DNA from: Actinomycetes bacterium
GTDB taxonomy: Bacteria; Actinomycetota; Acidimicrobiia; Acidimicrobiales; Microtrichaceae
Length of the DNA stretch: 28,818 nucleotides
Reading direction: 5' to 3'
Assembly: GCA_023450775.1 (NCBI GenBank)
Contig: JAEXGP010000360.1
Span: forward strand, 1-28,818
Position 1 is the first letter of the stretch, and each line of letters starts with the position of its first letter. Of this stretch, positions 15,194 to 22,973 are shown in pieces. Made by a program: the position numbers and the translations under genes. Below the pieces are notes generated by a model. It was not told the origin of the DNA. It made no database searches and saw nothing but the letters and a program-made list of their open reading frames with translations.

Positions 15194-15286
15194 ACCTCGC
15201 TCATCTTCTCAAGGCGGACGACCAGCCCACCGACACAGCGAGGGCTCCGCCGGACGGCGGTGCCGTCTGGCCCCGAGGAGTCCGGC

Positions 15287-16219
15287 ATGTCGTTGAGTCG
15301 TCCCACCGCCGCGCGCGCTGTCAGCGCTGCCGTCGTCGCCCTCATGATCTCGATCGGTCTGGCTGCGTGCGCGCCCCCTCCGCCTCGCGAGCTGTCAGTG
15401 ACACCGGGCGACGGACAGCTGACGGTGGCGTTCAATCCGGTGGTGTTCGAGACGCGCCCGGCCGGCATGGTGGACACGACCGAGTACCAGATCGTCGTCA
15501 CGACCGACGACGGGTTCGTGACGATCCGGCGGACCACCTCCTCGCCGGCGACGATCGGGGGGCTGGTGAACGGCCGGACGTACAAGATCGTGGTGATCTC
15601 CCTCGGCGAGGCCGGCTACGACAGCGGCGAGTCCGAGCCGGCGTACGGCACCCCTCGGGCGGCTCCCGGTCCCGTGACCGGCGTGGTCGCGACCCCGGGC
15701 AACGGGTCGGCGACGGTCGCGTTCGCGCCCGGGCCGGACGGCGGATCCGCCGTCACCGGCTACACGGTCACCGCGACCGACGGGGTCCACCCGGCGATCA
15801 CCGCGACCGGGACCTCGAGCCCGATCTCGATCACCGGTCTCGAGCAGCGCACCGGCTACAGCGTGACCGTCACGGCCACCAACGCCGCCGGCACCGGCAC
15901 GCCCAGCGCCCCGGCCGCCGTCACCACCTACGGCGGGCCTGACGCACCCGGCAACGTCGTGGCGACGCCGCTCGACGGCGCCGTCGCCGTGTCCTTCGAC
16001 CCGCCGGTCGGCGATGGCGGCTCACCGGTCACCGGCTACACCGTCCTCGTCGGCGACGGGAACCCCTCCCACGTCTTCGTCCCGGTGTCGGGCACCACGA
16101 GTCCCATCCAGGTGCCCGGTCTGACCAACGGGACCGAGTACGAGTTCGCGGTGTTCGCCGAGAACATGTTCGGCTCGGGGTTCCTGAGCGCGACGGTCAC
16201 GGCGACACCCACACCCTGA
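15287..16219 (+). CDS. Lipoprotein with three fibronectin type III domains
   Basis: A 310-residue secreted protein. The N-terminus is a lipoprotein signal peptide (hydrophobic stretch 10-25, lipobox LAAC with Cys28). Three FN3 domains follow at about 36-120, 125-215 and 218-309; the second and third are most regular, with GGSAVTGYTVTA and GGSPVTGYTVLV and the closing YSVTVTATNAAGTG and YEFAVFAENMFGSG. FN3 tandem modules act as spacers or adhesion modules on actinobacterial surface proteins and polysaccharide hydrolases. No catalytic domain is attached here, so a binding or structural role is most likely. The ATG at 15287 follows GAGGAG by six bases. It is convergent with the acyl-CoA synthetase gene. 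Confidence 0.87.
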   Translation: MSLSRPTAARAVSAAVVALMISIGLAACAPPPPRELSVTPGDGQLTVAFNPVVFETRPAGMVDTTEYQIVVTTDDGFVTIRRTTSSPATIGGLVNGRTYKIVVISLGEAGYDSGESEPAYGTPRAAPGPVTGVVATPGNGSATVAFAPGPDGGSAVTGYTVTATDGVHPAITATGTSSPISITGLEQRTGYSVTVTATNAAGTGTPSAPAAVTTYGGPDAPGNVVATPLDGAVAVSFDPPVGDGGSPVTGYTVLVGDGNPSHVFVPVSGTTSPIQVPGLTNGTEYEFAVFAENMFGSGFLSATVTATPTP

Positions 16220-16226
16220 CCGCCTC

Positions 16227-16253
16227 GGCGCCGGCGTCGGATATGCCGGCGCC
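16227..16253. terminator. Bidirectional GC hairpin between convergent genes
   Basis: GGCGCCGGC (16227-16235) pairs perfectly with GCCGGCGCC (16245-16253) around a 9-base loop, eight bases past the FN3 lipoprotein stop and before the stop of the convergent synthetase gene. There is no T-tract. It overlaps the tandem 15-bp repeat at 16243-16272, which allows alternative pairings. Confidence 0.6.
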
Positions 16254-16272
16254 GGTCATGCCGGCGCCGGTC
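16243..16272. repeat. Tandem 15-bp repeat at the end of the synthetase gene
   Basis: ATGCCGGCGCCGGTC occurs twice without a gap (16243-16257, 16258-16272). The second copy ends inside the synthetase stop codon. Each copy contains the palindrome CCGGCGCCGG. It probably arose by slippage in the intergenic hairpin. Confidence 0.6.
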
Positions 16273-17971
16273 AGGCGTCGGCGCCTTCGATCCGGTCGAT
16301 CTCCGAACGCCGCAGCTCGCGCTTCAGGAACTTGCCGGCCGCGTTCCGCGGCAGCGGCTCGCCCGTCACGCGCAGCCTCGTCGGCACCTTGAACGCGGCC
16401 AGGCGCCCGGCCACGAAGTCGAGCAGCTCCTGCTCGGTGGCCGACGATCCGTCGCGGAGCATCACGACCGCGGCGACCTCCTCGCCAAGGCGCTCGTGCG
16501 GCACGCCGAACACCGCCACCTCGTGCACCGCCGGGTGCTCGTGGAACGCGGCCTCGACCTCGGCGCAGTACACGTTCTCCCCGCCGCGGAGCACCATGTC
16601 CTTGATGCGGTCCTCGACGTAGATGAAGCCCTCGTCGTCCAGGCGGCCGACGTCGCCCGAGCGCAGCCAGCCGTCGACCAGCACCTCGGCCGTGGCGTCG
16701 GGCCGGTTCCAGTAGCCCCGGATCAGGTTGGGGCCGTTGAACCAGATCTCGCCCGCCTCGCCGTTGGGCACGGGGTCGCCGTTCGGGTCCCGCACCTCGA
16801 CCTTCATGATCGGCGTGACCCGCCCTGCGCTCGTCGGCCGCTCGAGGTAGTCGGGGCCGCTGTTCTGCGGTCCGTAGGCGTTGGTCTCGGTCATGCCGTA
16901 GCCGACGCCCGGCGCCGCCGCCTTGTAGGTCGACGAGATCCGCTGCACCAGCTCGGGAGGCGCCGGCGCCCCTCCCCCGCCCACGCTGCGCAGCGTCGAC
17001 GTGTCGTAGCGGTCGAACGCCGGCGAGTTGAGCATGTCGATGTTCTGCGTGGGCACGCCCACGAAGTTGGTCACGCCCTCGCGCTCGATGAGCTCGAGCG
17101 CCCGCTCGGGCTGCCACTTGTACATCATCACCAGCTCGAGCCCGCCGATCATGCAGCTGAGCATCACGGGCACGCAGCCGGTCACGTGGAACAGCGGGAC
17201 CACCAGGATGAACACCGGCGCGCTCCTGCCGCCCTCGCGGCCGGGCTCACGCGCCTTGTCCAGCGAAGAACGGCAGGCGTACCCCATGATCGCCTGGACC
17301 ACGGCACGGTGCGTCGAGACGGCGCCCTTGGGGTTCCCGGTCGTGCCGGACGTGTAGAGGATCGTGGCGTCGTCGTCGGGATCGAGCTCCACGTCGGGGA
17401 GCGTCGCGCCCGGGTCCACGACGTCGGTCCAGTCCTCGACGGGCGCGGCGTCGGTGGATGCCGCGGCTGCGCCCGGGGCACGCACCGCGATCGTGGGGAT
17501 GCCGAGGACCTTGCACGTCTGGCGGCTGCGCTCGATGCGCTCCTCGTCGGCGATCAGGATCGACGCCCCGCAGTCCCGGAGCGCGAAGTCCATCTCGTCG
17601 GGCGTCCACCAGGCGTTGAAGCTGACCGAGATCGCCCCCACCGACACCGCCGCCGCGTACGACACGATCCACTCCGGGTAGTTCCGCATGGCCACGGCCA
17701 CCCGGTCGCCCTTGCGGATCCCGTACCGGTCGACCAGCGCGGCGGCGAGCCCGGCGACCTCCCGGCCGAAGCGGTCGAAGCTCCAGCGCTCGTCCTCGTA
17801 CACCAGGAAGGTGACATCCCCCCTCGCGGCGGCCCCGACCACGATGTCCCGGAGGCTGTTGGGAGCATGGCGGAACAGCGTCCGCGGCACGCCCATCACC
17901 TCCCGCTCGACGGTCTCGAACGGCGTCCCCGGTGCCGTCACCAGACGGCACGCCTCTTCGTAGCTGAGCAT
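16271..17971 (-). CDS. AMP-forming acyl-CoA synthetase
   Basis: A 566-residue ANL-superfamily enzyme. It has the adenylate P-loop YTSGTTGNPKG at 206-216, GYGMTETNA at 357-365, SGDVGRLDDEGFIYVEDRIKD from 438 to 458, and the C-terminal PRNAAGKFLKREL with the catalytic lysine. It activates a carboxylic acid (fatty, aromatic or steroid-derived) with ATP and then CoA. The N-terminal MLSYEEACRLVTAPGTPF resembles the FadD3/FadD17-like group of actinobacteria, but the substrate is not determined. It starts at ATG 17971; no good ribosome site is visible and a GTG further upstream (18046) is possible. It is not in an operon with other beta-oxidation genes; a crotonase lies 3 kb away on the other strand. 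Confidence 0.92.
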   Translation of the reverse strand: MLSYEEACRLVTAPGTPFETVEREVMGVPRTLFRHAPNSLRDIVVGAAARGDVTFLVYEDERWSFDRFGREVAGLAAALVDRYGIRKGDRVAVAMRNYPEWIVSYAAAVSVGAISVSFNAWWTPDEMDFALRDCGASILIADEERIERSRQTCKVLGIPTIAVRAPGAAAASTDAAPVEDWTDVVDPGATLPDVELDPDDDATILYTSGTTGNPKGAVSTHRAVVQAIMGYACRSSLDKAREPGREGGRSAPVFILVVPLFHVTGCVPVMLSCMIGGLELVMMYKWQPERALELIEREGVTNFVGVPTQNIDMLNSPAFDRYDTSTLRSVGGGGAPAPPELVQRISSTYKAAAPGVGYGMTETNAYGPQNSGPDYLERPTSAGRVTPIMKVEVRDPNGDPVPNGEAGEIWFNGPNLIRGYWNRPDATAEVLVDGWLRSGDVGRLDDEGFIYVEDRIKDMVLRGGENVYCAEVEAAFHEHPAVHEVAVFGVPHERLGEEVAAVVMLRDGSSATEQELLDFVAGRLAAFKVPTRLRVTGEPLPRNAAGKFLKRELRRSEIDRIEGADA

Positions 17972-18056
17972 CCGGAGAGCATCGCAGACGCCGGCGCCGC
18001 ACGGCGGGCCGTCGCGGGGCACCCGGCGGTGCCTCAGCGGCGCCACGCCCGGCGAT

Positions 18057-18097
18057 CTTGCGTCAGTTCCCGTCGCTCAGCGACGGCAACTCACGCC
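18057..18097. repeat. Inverted repeat copy 1, hairpin after the DUF429 gene
   Basis: An approximately 41-base element containing CCGTCGC-TCA-GCGACGG. It matches, in opposite orientation, the element at 18932-18972 on the other side of the DUF429 gene. Shared blocks are CTTGCGTCA, CCGTCGCT, AGCGACGG and ACGCCG, about 80% identical overall. It lies 28 bases downstream of the DUF429 stop and could also act as its terminator. Confidence 0.65.
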
Positions 18098-18124
18098 GGA
18101 AACGGAGGTCGAGCCCCGGCGAGG

Positions 18125-18892
18125 TCAGCGCCAGACAGCGATCGGGCGGCCCTCCGCCGATCGCTCCGGCGGGTCGGGCATGGCGACCGCCGTGCCGATG
18201 GCGATCCGGCGTGCCGACCACGCGACCACCGCCGCGTCGACCACGTCGTCGGACACCACGCCGTCCAGTGCGGGGTCGTCGTCGGGCAGGTCGATGCCGT
18301 GGGCCGCAAGGAGCCCCCGTCGCTCGAGCAGGCCGTTCCACGTCTTCTTGGAGCGGGTGATGCGGATCGCTTCCTCGGCGGCGCGCGGGTCGGCCCGGCG
18401 CGCGAGCTCGATCTTCATCTGCCGGAACGACGCCTCGGGATGCACCTCGTGCAAGCGATCGTCGGTCCGGGCGAGCTCGGTCGCCTCGACCATGCGGGGC
18501 ACGAGCATCCATGCCTGCTTGGAGATCTTCGGCATGCCCGAGGCAACGAGCAGCTCGTTGGCCGCCGCGTACGACGAGGCCTTGACGGCCTTCGCCGGCG
18601 GCGTCGGGAACACGGTCGAGCCGAGCGGCTTCACGAACGCGCGGGTCTCCAGATCCGCGGTTCGGACCGGGCCGTCCACCTGGTCGATCGGGATGTCGAC
18701 GCCGACCTTCGCGACCCGCGTGCCCGGCAACAGCTCGTCGGCCCAGGCGATCAACTCGGCCAGCGTCCCCGTCCCGGCGGCCACGAAGCCGTCGTCGTCG
18801 AGGACCACGCCGCACCACCGCGGCGTGCCGGCCCGGTCGATGCCCGCCGCGTCCAGTCCCAGCGCGATCGGTCCCCTCGCCATCCGCCCCAT
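18125..18892 (-). CDS. DUF429 family protein (predicted RNase H-like)
   Basis: A 255-residue protein of DUF429, a family with a predicted RNase H-like fold. The N-terminal strand is GPIALGLDAAGIDRAG, followed by AKVGVDIPIDQVDGPVRTADLETRAFVK near residues 77-104, HEVHPEASFRQMK near 164-176, and a C-terminal DDVVDAAVVAWSARRIA helix. Acidic residues in GLDAAG, GVDIP, EVHPE and DDVVDA are placed as expected for a metal-binding RNase H site. The function is unproven; a nuclease or nucleotide-linked role is predicted. ATG 18892 is used; ATG 18883 (MARGP) and GTG 18907 are alternatives and no ribosome site decides between them. The gene is isolated between two hairpins that are inverted copies of each other. 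Confidence 0.83.
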   Translation of the reverse strand: MGRMARGPIALGLDAAGIDRAGTPRWCGVVLDDDGFVAAGTGTLAELIAWADELLPGTRVAKVGVDIPIDQVDGPVRTADLETRAFVKPLGSTVFPTPPAKAVKASSYAAANELLVASGMPKISKQAWMLVPRMVEATELARTDDRLHEVHPEASFRQMKIELARRADPRAAEEAIRITRSKKTWNGLLERRGLLAAHGIDLPDDDPALDGVVSDDVVDAAVVAWSARRIAIGTAVAMPDPPERSAEGRPIAVWR

Positions 18893-18931
18893 GATCGCAC
18901 CGGCCAACCGCGCTGCCCGCCCCTCGCTTTC

Positions 18932-18972
18932 GGCGTCGATTTCCGTCGCTCAGCGACGGAAAGTGACGCAAG
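18932..18972. repeat. Inverted repeat copy 2, hairpin after topoisomerase gene
   Basis: Contains the perfect stem TTTCCGTCGC / GCGACGGAAA around TCA (18940-18962). The whole element is an inverted copy of 18057-18097. It is 22 bases downstream of the topoisomerase IB stop and just upstream of the DUF429 gene, so it could terminate the topoisomerase transcript on the minus strand. Confidence 0.7.
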
Positions 18973-18993
18973 AAGCGGTGGGGTGGGAGCGAG

Positions 18994-20076
18994 TCAGCCG
19001 TCGAGCAGGCGGAGGGTGGCCCGCTCGGCGCGGGTCATGGACTCGGTGGTCCGGGACCCGGCCCAGGCGTCGCGCAGGCGGGGTTCGTCGAGGTCGTCGG
19101 TCAACAGCGGGTGCACGTACGACCGCCGGCACACGGCCCTCGTGTTGCCGAGTCGCTCGGCGGCCAGGTCGACGGCGCTCAGCACGTCGGCGGTCGTCAG
19201 CCCCTCGGGCCGCCCGGCGAGGTCCTCGAGGACGGTCGCCGTCGCACCCCACGTGCGGAAGTACTTCACCGTGGTGTCGGGGCCCATGACGTCGGCCAGG
19301 TACTCGTTGCAGTCGGCGGAGTCCACGCGCACCGGCCCGCCGTCGACGCCCCGGTACGTGAACAGCTCACGGCCGCCGAGCTCGTGGCACGCCTTCACCG
19401 CCCGGGCCAGGCGGCGGTCGTCGAGCGACACCTCGTGCTCCTGGCCGCCCTTGCCGATGAAGCAGAACGAGATCTCGGCGCCGTCGACCTCCACCTGGTC
19501 GGCCTCGAGCGTGGTCAGTCCGTACGTGCCGTTCTCCCGGCGGTACGCCTCGTTCCCGACCCGGATCAGCGTCCGGTCCAGCAGCGAGATCACGAGCGCG
19601 ATCACCTTGCGCGGCGGCAGGCCCCGACGGCCGAGATCCTCGCCGACGACTGCGCGCAGGTCGGGCAGCTTCTCGCCGAACTCCCGCAGGTGGTCGAACT
19701 TGGCCTCGTCACGGACGGCGCGCCACCGGTCGTGGTAGCGGTACTGCTTGCGGCCACGGGCGTCACGACCGGTCGCCTGCAGGTGGCCGTTCGGGTCCGC
19801 ACAGATCCAGACGTCGGTCCACGCCGGCGGGATCGCGAGCTGGTCGATCCGCTGCCGGTCGGCCTTGCCCACGACGGTCCGCCCCTGGGCCCGGGTGTAG
19901 GAGAACCCGCGACCCCGCCGCGTCCGACGGATGCCGGGCTCGTCGTCGGTCACGTAGCGCAGGCCGGCCTCCGCCGCGGCGGCGAACACCGCCTCGGCGG
20001 TGCCCTCGGGCGGCTCGACCAGGACGGGTGCGCCGCCGTCGACGGCGCCGGGACCCGTTGCCGACGAGGCCCTCAT
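18994..20076 (-). CDS. DNA topoisomerase IB (poxvirus-type)
   Basis: A 360-residue type IB topoisomerase of the compact bacterial/poxviral class, which relaxes supercoils through a 3'-phosphotyrosine bond without ATP. Landmarks are an N-terminal domain with GFSYTRAQGRTV and QLAIPPAWTDVWIC, then IRVGNEAYRRENGTYGLTTL at 171-190 (catalytic Arg172), the hairpin lysine in FIGKGG (Lys209), KYFRTWGAT at 271-279 (Arg274), and the nucleophile Tyr320 in CRRSYVHP. The family is common in soil actinobacteria and dispensable where tested. The ATG at 20076 overlaps the stop of the upstream SRPBCC gene by four bases, so the two are co-translated. That pairing has no obvious biochemical logic. Confidence 0.93.
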   Translation of the reverse strand: MRASSATGPGAVDGGAPVLVEPPEGTAEAVFAAAAEAGLRYVTDDEPGIRRTRRGRGFSYTRAQGRTVVGKADRQRIDQLAIPPAWTDVWICADPNGHLQATGRDARGRKQYRYHDRWRAVRDEAKFDHLREFGEKLPDLRAVVGEDLGRRGLPPRKVIALVISLLDRTLIRVGNEAYRRENGTYGLTTLEADQVEVDGAEISFCFIGKGGQEHEVSLDDRRLARAVKACHELGGRELFTYRGVDGGPVRVDSADCNEYLADVMGPDTTVKYFRTWGATATVLEDLAGRPEGLTTADVLSAVDLAAERLGNTRAVCRRSYVHPLLTDDLDEPRLRDAWAGSRTTESMTRAERATLRLLDG

Positions 20077-20546
20077 GCCGGGCCGCTCGTCACGTGGCGG
20101 CCGAGCACGTCGGCCAGGGCGTCGAGCGACACGGCGTTGCGCCCCCAGACGAGGGCCCGGACGATCGGTCCGGCCAGGCGCATGGACCAGTGGGCAGGTC
20201 CGGCCACGAACCGCTCCACCACCTCGATGCGGGTACCGCCCGTGGCGGTGTCGCTCAGATGGAAGCGCACCATGGCGGCGCCGAGCGGGCCCATCCCGGC
20301 CCGGAGCTCCAGGCACCGCCCCGGCTCGACCCCGTAGGACGTCGTCGAGCCCGGGACCAGCACGGGCGGGAACCCGATGACGTGGCGGAAGGCGCTGCCC
20401 TCCTCGGGCCACTCGTCGTCGACCGAGCGGATCGCCCTCGCCCCCACGAGCCAGTCGGGGTAGGTGCGGGGGTCGGCGATCGTCCGGTAGACGGCGTCGC
20501 GGGACGCGTCGACCTCGACCACGACGGAGGATCCGGAACCGGTCAT
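20073..20546 (-). CDS. SRPBCC family protein
   Basis: A 157-residue START/Bet v1-like (SRPBCC) protein. It begins SSVVVEVDASRDAVYRTIADPRTYPDWLVGARAIRSVD, with the usual helix-strand start and the YPDWL segment, and ends in a long C-terminal helix (MRLAGPIVRALVWGRNAVSLDALADVLG). These proteins form a hydrophobic cavity that binds lipids or polyketides; the ligand is unknown. It starts at ATG 20546 and is divergent from the crotonase gene by 92 bases. Its stop overlaps the start of the topoisomerase gene (ATGA). Confidence 0.86.
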   Translation of the reverse strand: MTGSGSSVVVEVDASRDAVYRTIADPRTYPDWLVGARAIRSVDDEWPEEGSAFRHVIGFPPVLVPGSTTSYGVEPGRCLELRAGMGPLGAAMVRFHLSDTATGGTRIEVVERFVAGPAHWSMRLAGPIVRALVWGRNAVSLDALADVLGRHVTSGPA

Positions 20547-20638
20547 GGCCCCGCCCTACCCCTGGACCCGCTCAGCGAAACCGCGGCGTGCCCGCGCCTG
20601 ACAGACTCCTCCCGGCCCGACCAGCCGAGGAGGACCCG

Positions 20639-21337
20639 GTGCCGGACGACGTCGACACGAGCCCGCCCAGCGCCGGCCAGCCCCACCTCAGCCAGCAGGG
20701 CGACGTGTGGGTGCTGCACCTGGGCGACGGCGAGAACCGCTTCGACCTGGACAGCACGGGCCGGCTGCTGGAGCTCGTGTCCGAGGTCGAGGACCGCCCG
20801 GCGCCTCGGGCGCTCGTGACCGCGGCGTCAGGGAAGATCTGGTGCAACGGCCTGGACCTGGACTGGATGATGGCGAACCAGGAGCACGCCTCGACCGTCG
20901 TCGAACGTCTGCACCGCCTGCTCGGCGAGGTGCTCGGCGCCGGCATCCCGACCGTCGCCGCGGTCCAGGGACACGCCTTCGCCGGCGGCGCCATGCTCGC
21001 CCTGGCCCACGACTTCGTGATCATGCGGGAGGATCGCGGCTACTGGTGCGTCCCCGAGGTCGACCTGGGCCTGCCGTTCACTCCCGGGATGGACGAGCTG
21101 CTCCGGGCGCGCCTGCCCCGCCGGACCGCCCACGTGGCGATGACCACCGGCCGGCGGTACGGCGGACCCGACGCCGTCACCGCCGGGATCGCGGACGAGG
21201 CCGTGGCCCTCGACGACGTCCTGCCGCGCGCCGTGGCGCTCGCCGGCTCGCTCGCGGGCAAGGATCCGGCCACGCTGCGGGCGATCAAGCAGCGGATGTA
21301 CGCCGACGCGATCGCGGCGCTCGACCACCAGCACTGA
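20639..21337 (+). CDS. Enoyl-CoA hydratase/isomerase family protein
   Basis: A 232-residue crotonase-fold protein. The oxyanion-hole segments are ASGKIWCNGLDLDWM (residues 63-77) and AVQGHAFAGGAMLALAHDF (108-126). Glu140 in CVPEVDLGLPF matches the second catalytic glutamate of hydratases, while the first (in the GGG-x-E-L-A segment) is replaced by non-acidic residues. Retaining only the second glutamate is characteristic of 3,2-enoyl-CoA isomerases, including the plant peroxisomal type, so isomerase activity is more likely than hydration. The GTG at 20639 follows CGAGGAGG with good spacing; an upstream start would add 17 proline-rich residues. An LLM flavoprotein gene lies 84 bases downstream on the same strand. 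Confidence 0.87.
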   Translation: MPDDVDTSPPSAGQPHLSQQGDVWVLHLGDGENRFDLDSTGRLLELVSEVEDRPAPRALVTAASGKIWCNGLDLDWMMANQEHASTVVERLHRLLGEVLGAGIPTVAAVQGHAFAGGAMLALAHDFVIMREDRGYWCVPEVDLGLPFTPGMDELLRARLPRRTAHVAMTTGRRYGGPDAVTAGIADEAVALDDVLPRAVALAGSLAGKDPATLRAIKQRMYADAIAALDHQH

Positions 21338-21363
21338 GCACGCCGCGCTCCGGCGCGACTCGA

Positions 21364-21405
21364 CAGCACGACTCGAACAGCACGACCGAACAGCAGCAGC
21401 ACGAA
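21364..21405 (+). repeat. Degenerate CAGCACGA-CGAA tandem repeat
   Basis: Three imperfect units of 13-15 bases (CAGCACGACTCGAA, CAGCACGACCGAA, CAGCAGCAGCACGAA) lie just before the ribosome site of the LLM gene. The run is purine/cytosine-rich and nearly free of T, so an unstructured leader is likely. No function is evident. Confidence 0.4.
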
Positions 21406-21421
21406 CCACAGGGGGACCCAC

Positions 21422-22294
21422 GTGCGATTCACCTACGCCGAGGCGTTGACGGACCCGAGCTACATGGCGCCGCTCGCGCAGGCGGCCGAGGCCGCCGGCT
21501 ACGACAGCTTCCTGGTGCCCGACTCCGTCGCCTATCCCGAGGTGTCGGACTCCAAGTACCCGTTCACGCCGGACGGCTCGCGGGAGTTCCTGGAGGACAA
21601 GCCGTTCATCGAGCCGTTCGCGCTCATCAGCGCGCTCGCGATGGTCACGGAGCGGATCCGCTTCACGATCTCGGTGCTCAAGCTGCCGATCCGCCACCCG
21701 CTCCACACCGCCAAGTTGGCCTCGTCGGCCGCGGTGCTGAGCAACAACCGGCTGACGCTCGGCGTCGGCGTCAGCCCGTGGCCCGAGGACTTCGCCATCA
21801 CGGACACGCCGTGGGAGAACCGGGGCAAGCGCATGGACGAGTGCATCGACATCGTGTCGAACCTGCTCGACGGCGGATTCCACGAGCACCACGGCGAGAT
21901 CTTCGACATGCAGTCGCTCAAGATCTGCCCCGTCCCGACCGAGCGGGTCCCGATCCTGGTCGGCGGCCACTCGGGCCCCGCGCTGCGACGGGCGGCCCGA
22001 CTCGACGGCTGGATCCACGGCGGCGGCGAGGACGACCTCGATGCGATCATCGAGCGCCTCCACGTCCTGCGCAAGGAGACCGGCAAGGCGGACGAGCCGT
22101 TCGAGATCCAGGTGATCAGCCCCGAGGCGTTCTCGGTCGACGGCATCAGGCGCCTGGAGGAGAAGGGCGTGACCGAGGTGATCGTCGGGTTCCGCTGGCC
22201 CTACGTCGTCGGCCCCGACACCGAGGCGCTGCAGGACAAGATCGACGCCCTCGAGCGGTTCGCCGAGACCACGATGGCGGCCTGCCGCGACTGA
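21422..22294 (+). CDS. LLM-class flavin-dependent oxidoreductase
   Basis: A 290-residue luciferase-like TIM-barrel protein. Typical segments are MRFTYAEALTDPSYMAPLAQAAEAAGYDSFLVPDS at the start, IRFTISVLKLPIRHPLHTAKLASSAAVLSNNRLTLGVGVSPWPEDF near 80-125, and VPILVGGHSGPALRRAARLDGW near 177-198. In actinobacteria such proteins usually use coenzyme F420 or FMN for reduction or monooxygenation. The cofactor is not certain, though VGVSPWPEDF is frequent in F420-type members. The start is GTG 21422 after AGGGGGA. A long hairpin follows the stop. It may be in one transcript with the crotonase, hinting at a shared catabolic role. Confidence 0.89.
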   Translation: MRFTYAEALTDPSYMAPLAQAAEAAGYDSFLVPDSVAYPEVSDSKYPFTPDGSREFLEDKPFIEPFALISALAMVTERIRFTISVLKLPIRHPLHTAKLASSAAVLSNNRLTLGVGVSPWPEDFAITDTPWENRGKRMDECIDIVSNLLDGGFHEHHGEIFDMQSLKICPVPTERVPILVGGHSGPALRRAARLDGWIHGGGEDDLDAIIERLHVLRKETGKADEPFEIQVISPEAFSVDGIRRLEEKGVTEVIVGFRWPYVVGPDTEALQDKIDALERFAETTMAACRD

Positions 22295-22307
22295 TCCCCT
22301 TCGCCGG

Positions 22308-22361
22308 CCGCTTCGTTCCCAGCACCGCACCAACATGGGTGCCGATCCGGGAACGAAACGG
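22308..22361. terminator. Two-tier hairpin after the LLM gene
   Basis: The outer arm CCG-C-TTCGTTCCC (22308-22320) pairs with GGGAACGAA-A-CGG (22349-22361), one mismatch. An inner CACC/GGTG pairing lies within the loop. It is 13 bases past the LLM stop, with no T-tract. Its outer arm and inner GGGTGCCG segment recur in the hairpin at 22893-22942. Confidence 0.65.
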
Positions 22362-22411
22362 GCCTACCGGACGGCTGAAGCCGTCATCGACCCAGCCCGA
22401 GGAGGGCCGCC

Positions 22412-22876
22412 ATGAGCACCACCGAGCCGGAGATCGTCGAGCAGCCCGAGCAGGTCACGATGGTGATCACGCGCGTCGTGCCGATGTCCGAGATGACCTC
22501 GGTGTTCGACGCCGCCTTCCCCGCGCTGGCGGGCGTCCTCGCCGACCAGCAGGTCCAGCCGCTCAGCCCGCCGTTCGCGCTGTACCACGGCGCCCCGACC
22601 GACACGGCGGACCTGGAGGTGGGCTTCATCACCGGTTCGCCGATCGAGCCGGTCGGCGAGGTGGTCGTCAGCACGCTGCCCGGCGGCCGGGTCGTCCGCA
22701 CGGTGTACGCCGGCGGCTACGACGGCCTCGGCGAGGCGTGGGGCGGCCTCATCGGGTGGGTCGCCGAGCAGGGACTCGCCACCACCGGCGAGATGTGGGA
22801 GGTGTACCTGAACGAGCCCACGCCCGACGGCGACCCGGCCGACACCCGCACCGAGCTGAACCTCCAGCTCACCTGA
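22412..22876 (+). CDS. GyrI-like small-molecule-binding protein
   Basis: A 154-residue protein with the GyrI-like/AraC effector-binding fold. It has PEQVTMVITRVVPMSEMTSVFDAAFPALAGVLADQ, then PPFALYHGAPTDTADLEVGFI, and the final YAGGYDGLGEAWGGLIGWVAEQGLATTGEMWEVYLNEP. This is the stand-alone form without a DNA-binding domain. Related SHV-domain proteins bind or hydrolyse hydrophobic small molecules; the ligand is unknown. The ATG at 22412 has GAGGAGG upstream. It sits alone between two hairpins, so it is probably transcribed as a single gene. Confidence 0.85.
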   Translation: MSTTEPEIVEQPEQVTMVITRVVPMSEMTSVFDAAFPALAGVLADQQVQPLSPPFALYHGAPTDTADLEVGFITGSPIEPVGEVVVSTLPGGRVVRTVYAGGYDGLGEAWGGLIGWVAEQGLATTGEMWEVYLNEPTPDGDPADTRTELNLQLT

Positions 22877-22892
22877 CCGCCGGCGCCCGCAG

Positions 22893-22942
22893 GCTCTGGT
22901 CCCGCTCCGGCACCCTCCTGGGTGCTGTTGTGGGAACAGAGC
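22893..22942. terminator. Two-tier hairpin after the GyrI-like gene
   Basis: The outer arm GCTCTGGTCCC (22893-22903) pairs with GGGAACAGAGC (22932-22942), one mismatch. The inner arm GCACCC-TCCT-GGGTGC (22910-22925) is perfect. It begins 16 bases past the stop. There is no T-tract. Confidence 0.65.
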
Positions 22943-22973
22943 GGGCGAGCTCGCGCGTCGGATGCGACCCGGC

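Noticed and set aside
15195..15243. CCTCGCT...AGCGAGG inverted repeat after the DUF7218 gene
   Set aside because: A 7-bp stem with a 35-base loop is within chance expectation for this base composition and no stronger terminator structure supports it.
16496..19738. A 1080-codon open frame on the plus strand antisense to the synthetase, DUF429 and topoisomerase genes
   Set aside because: The composition is typical of antisense GC-rich frames and the three minus-strand genes have intact catalytic motifs.
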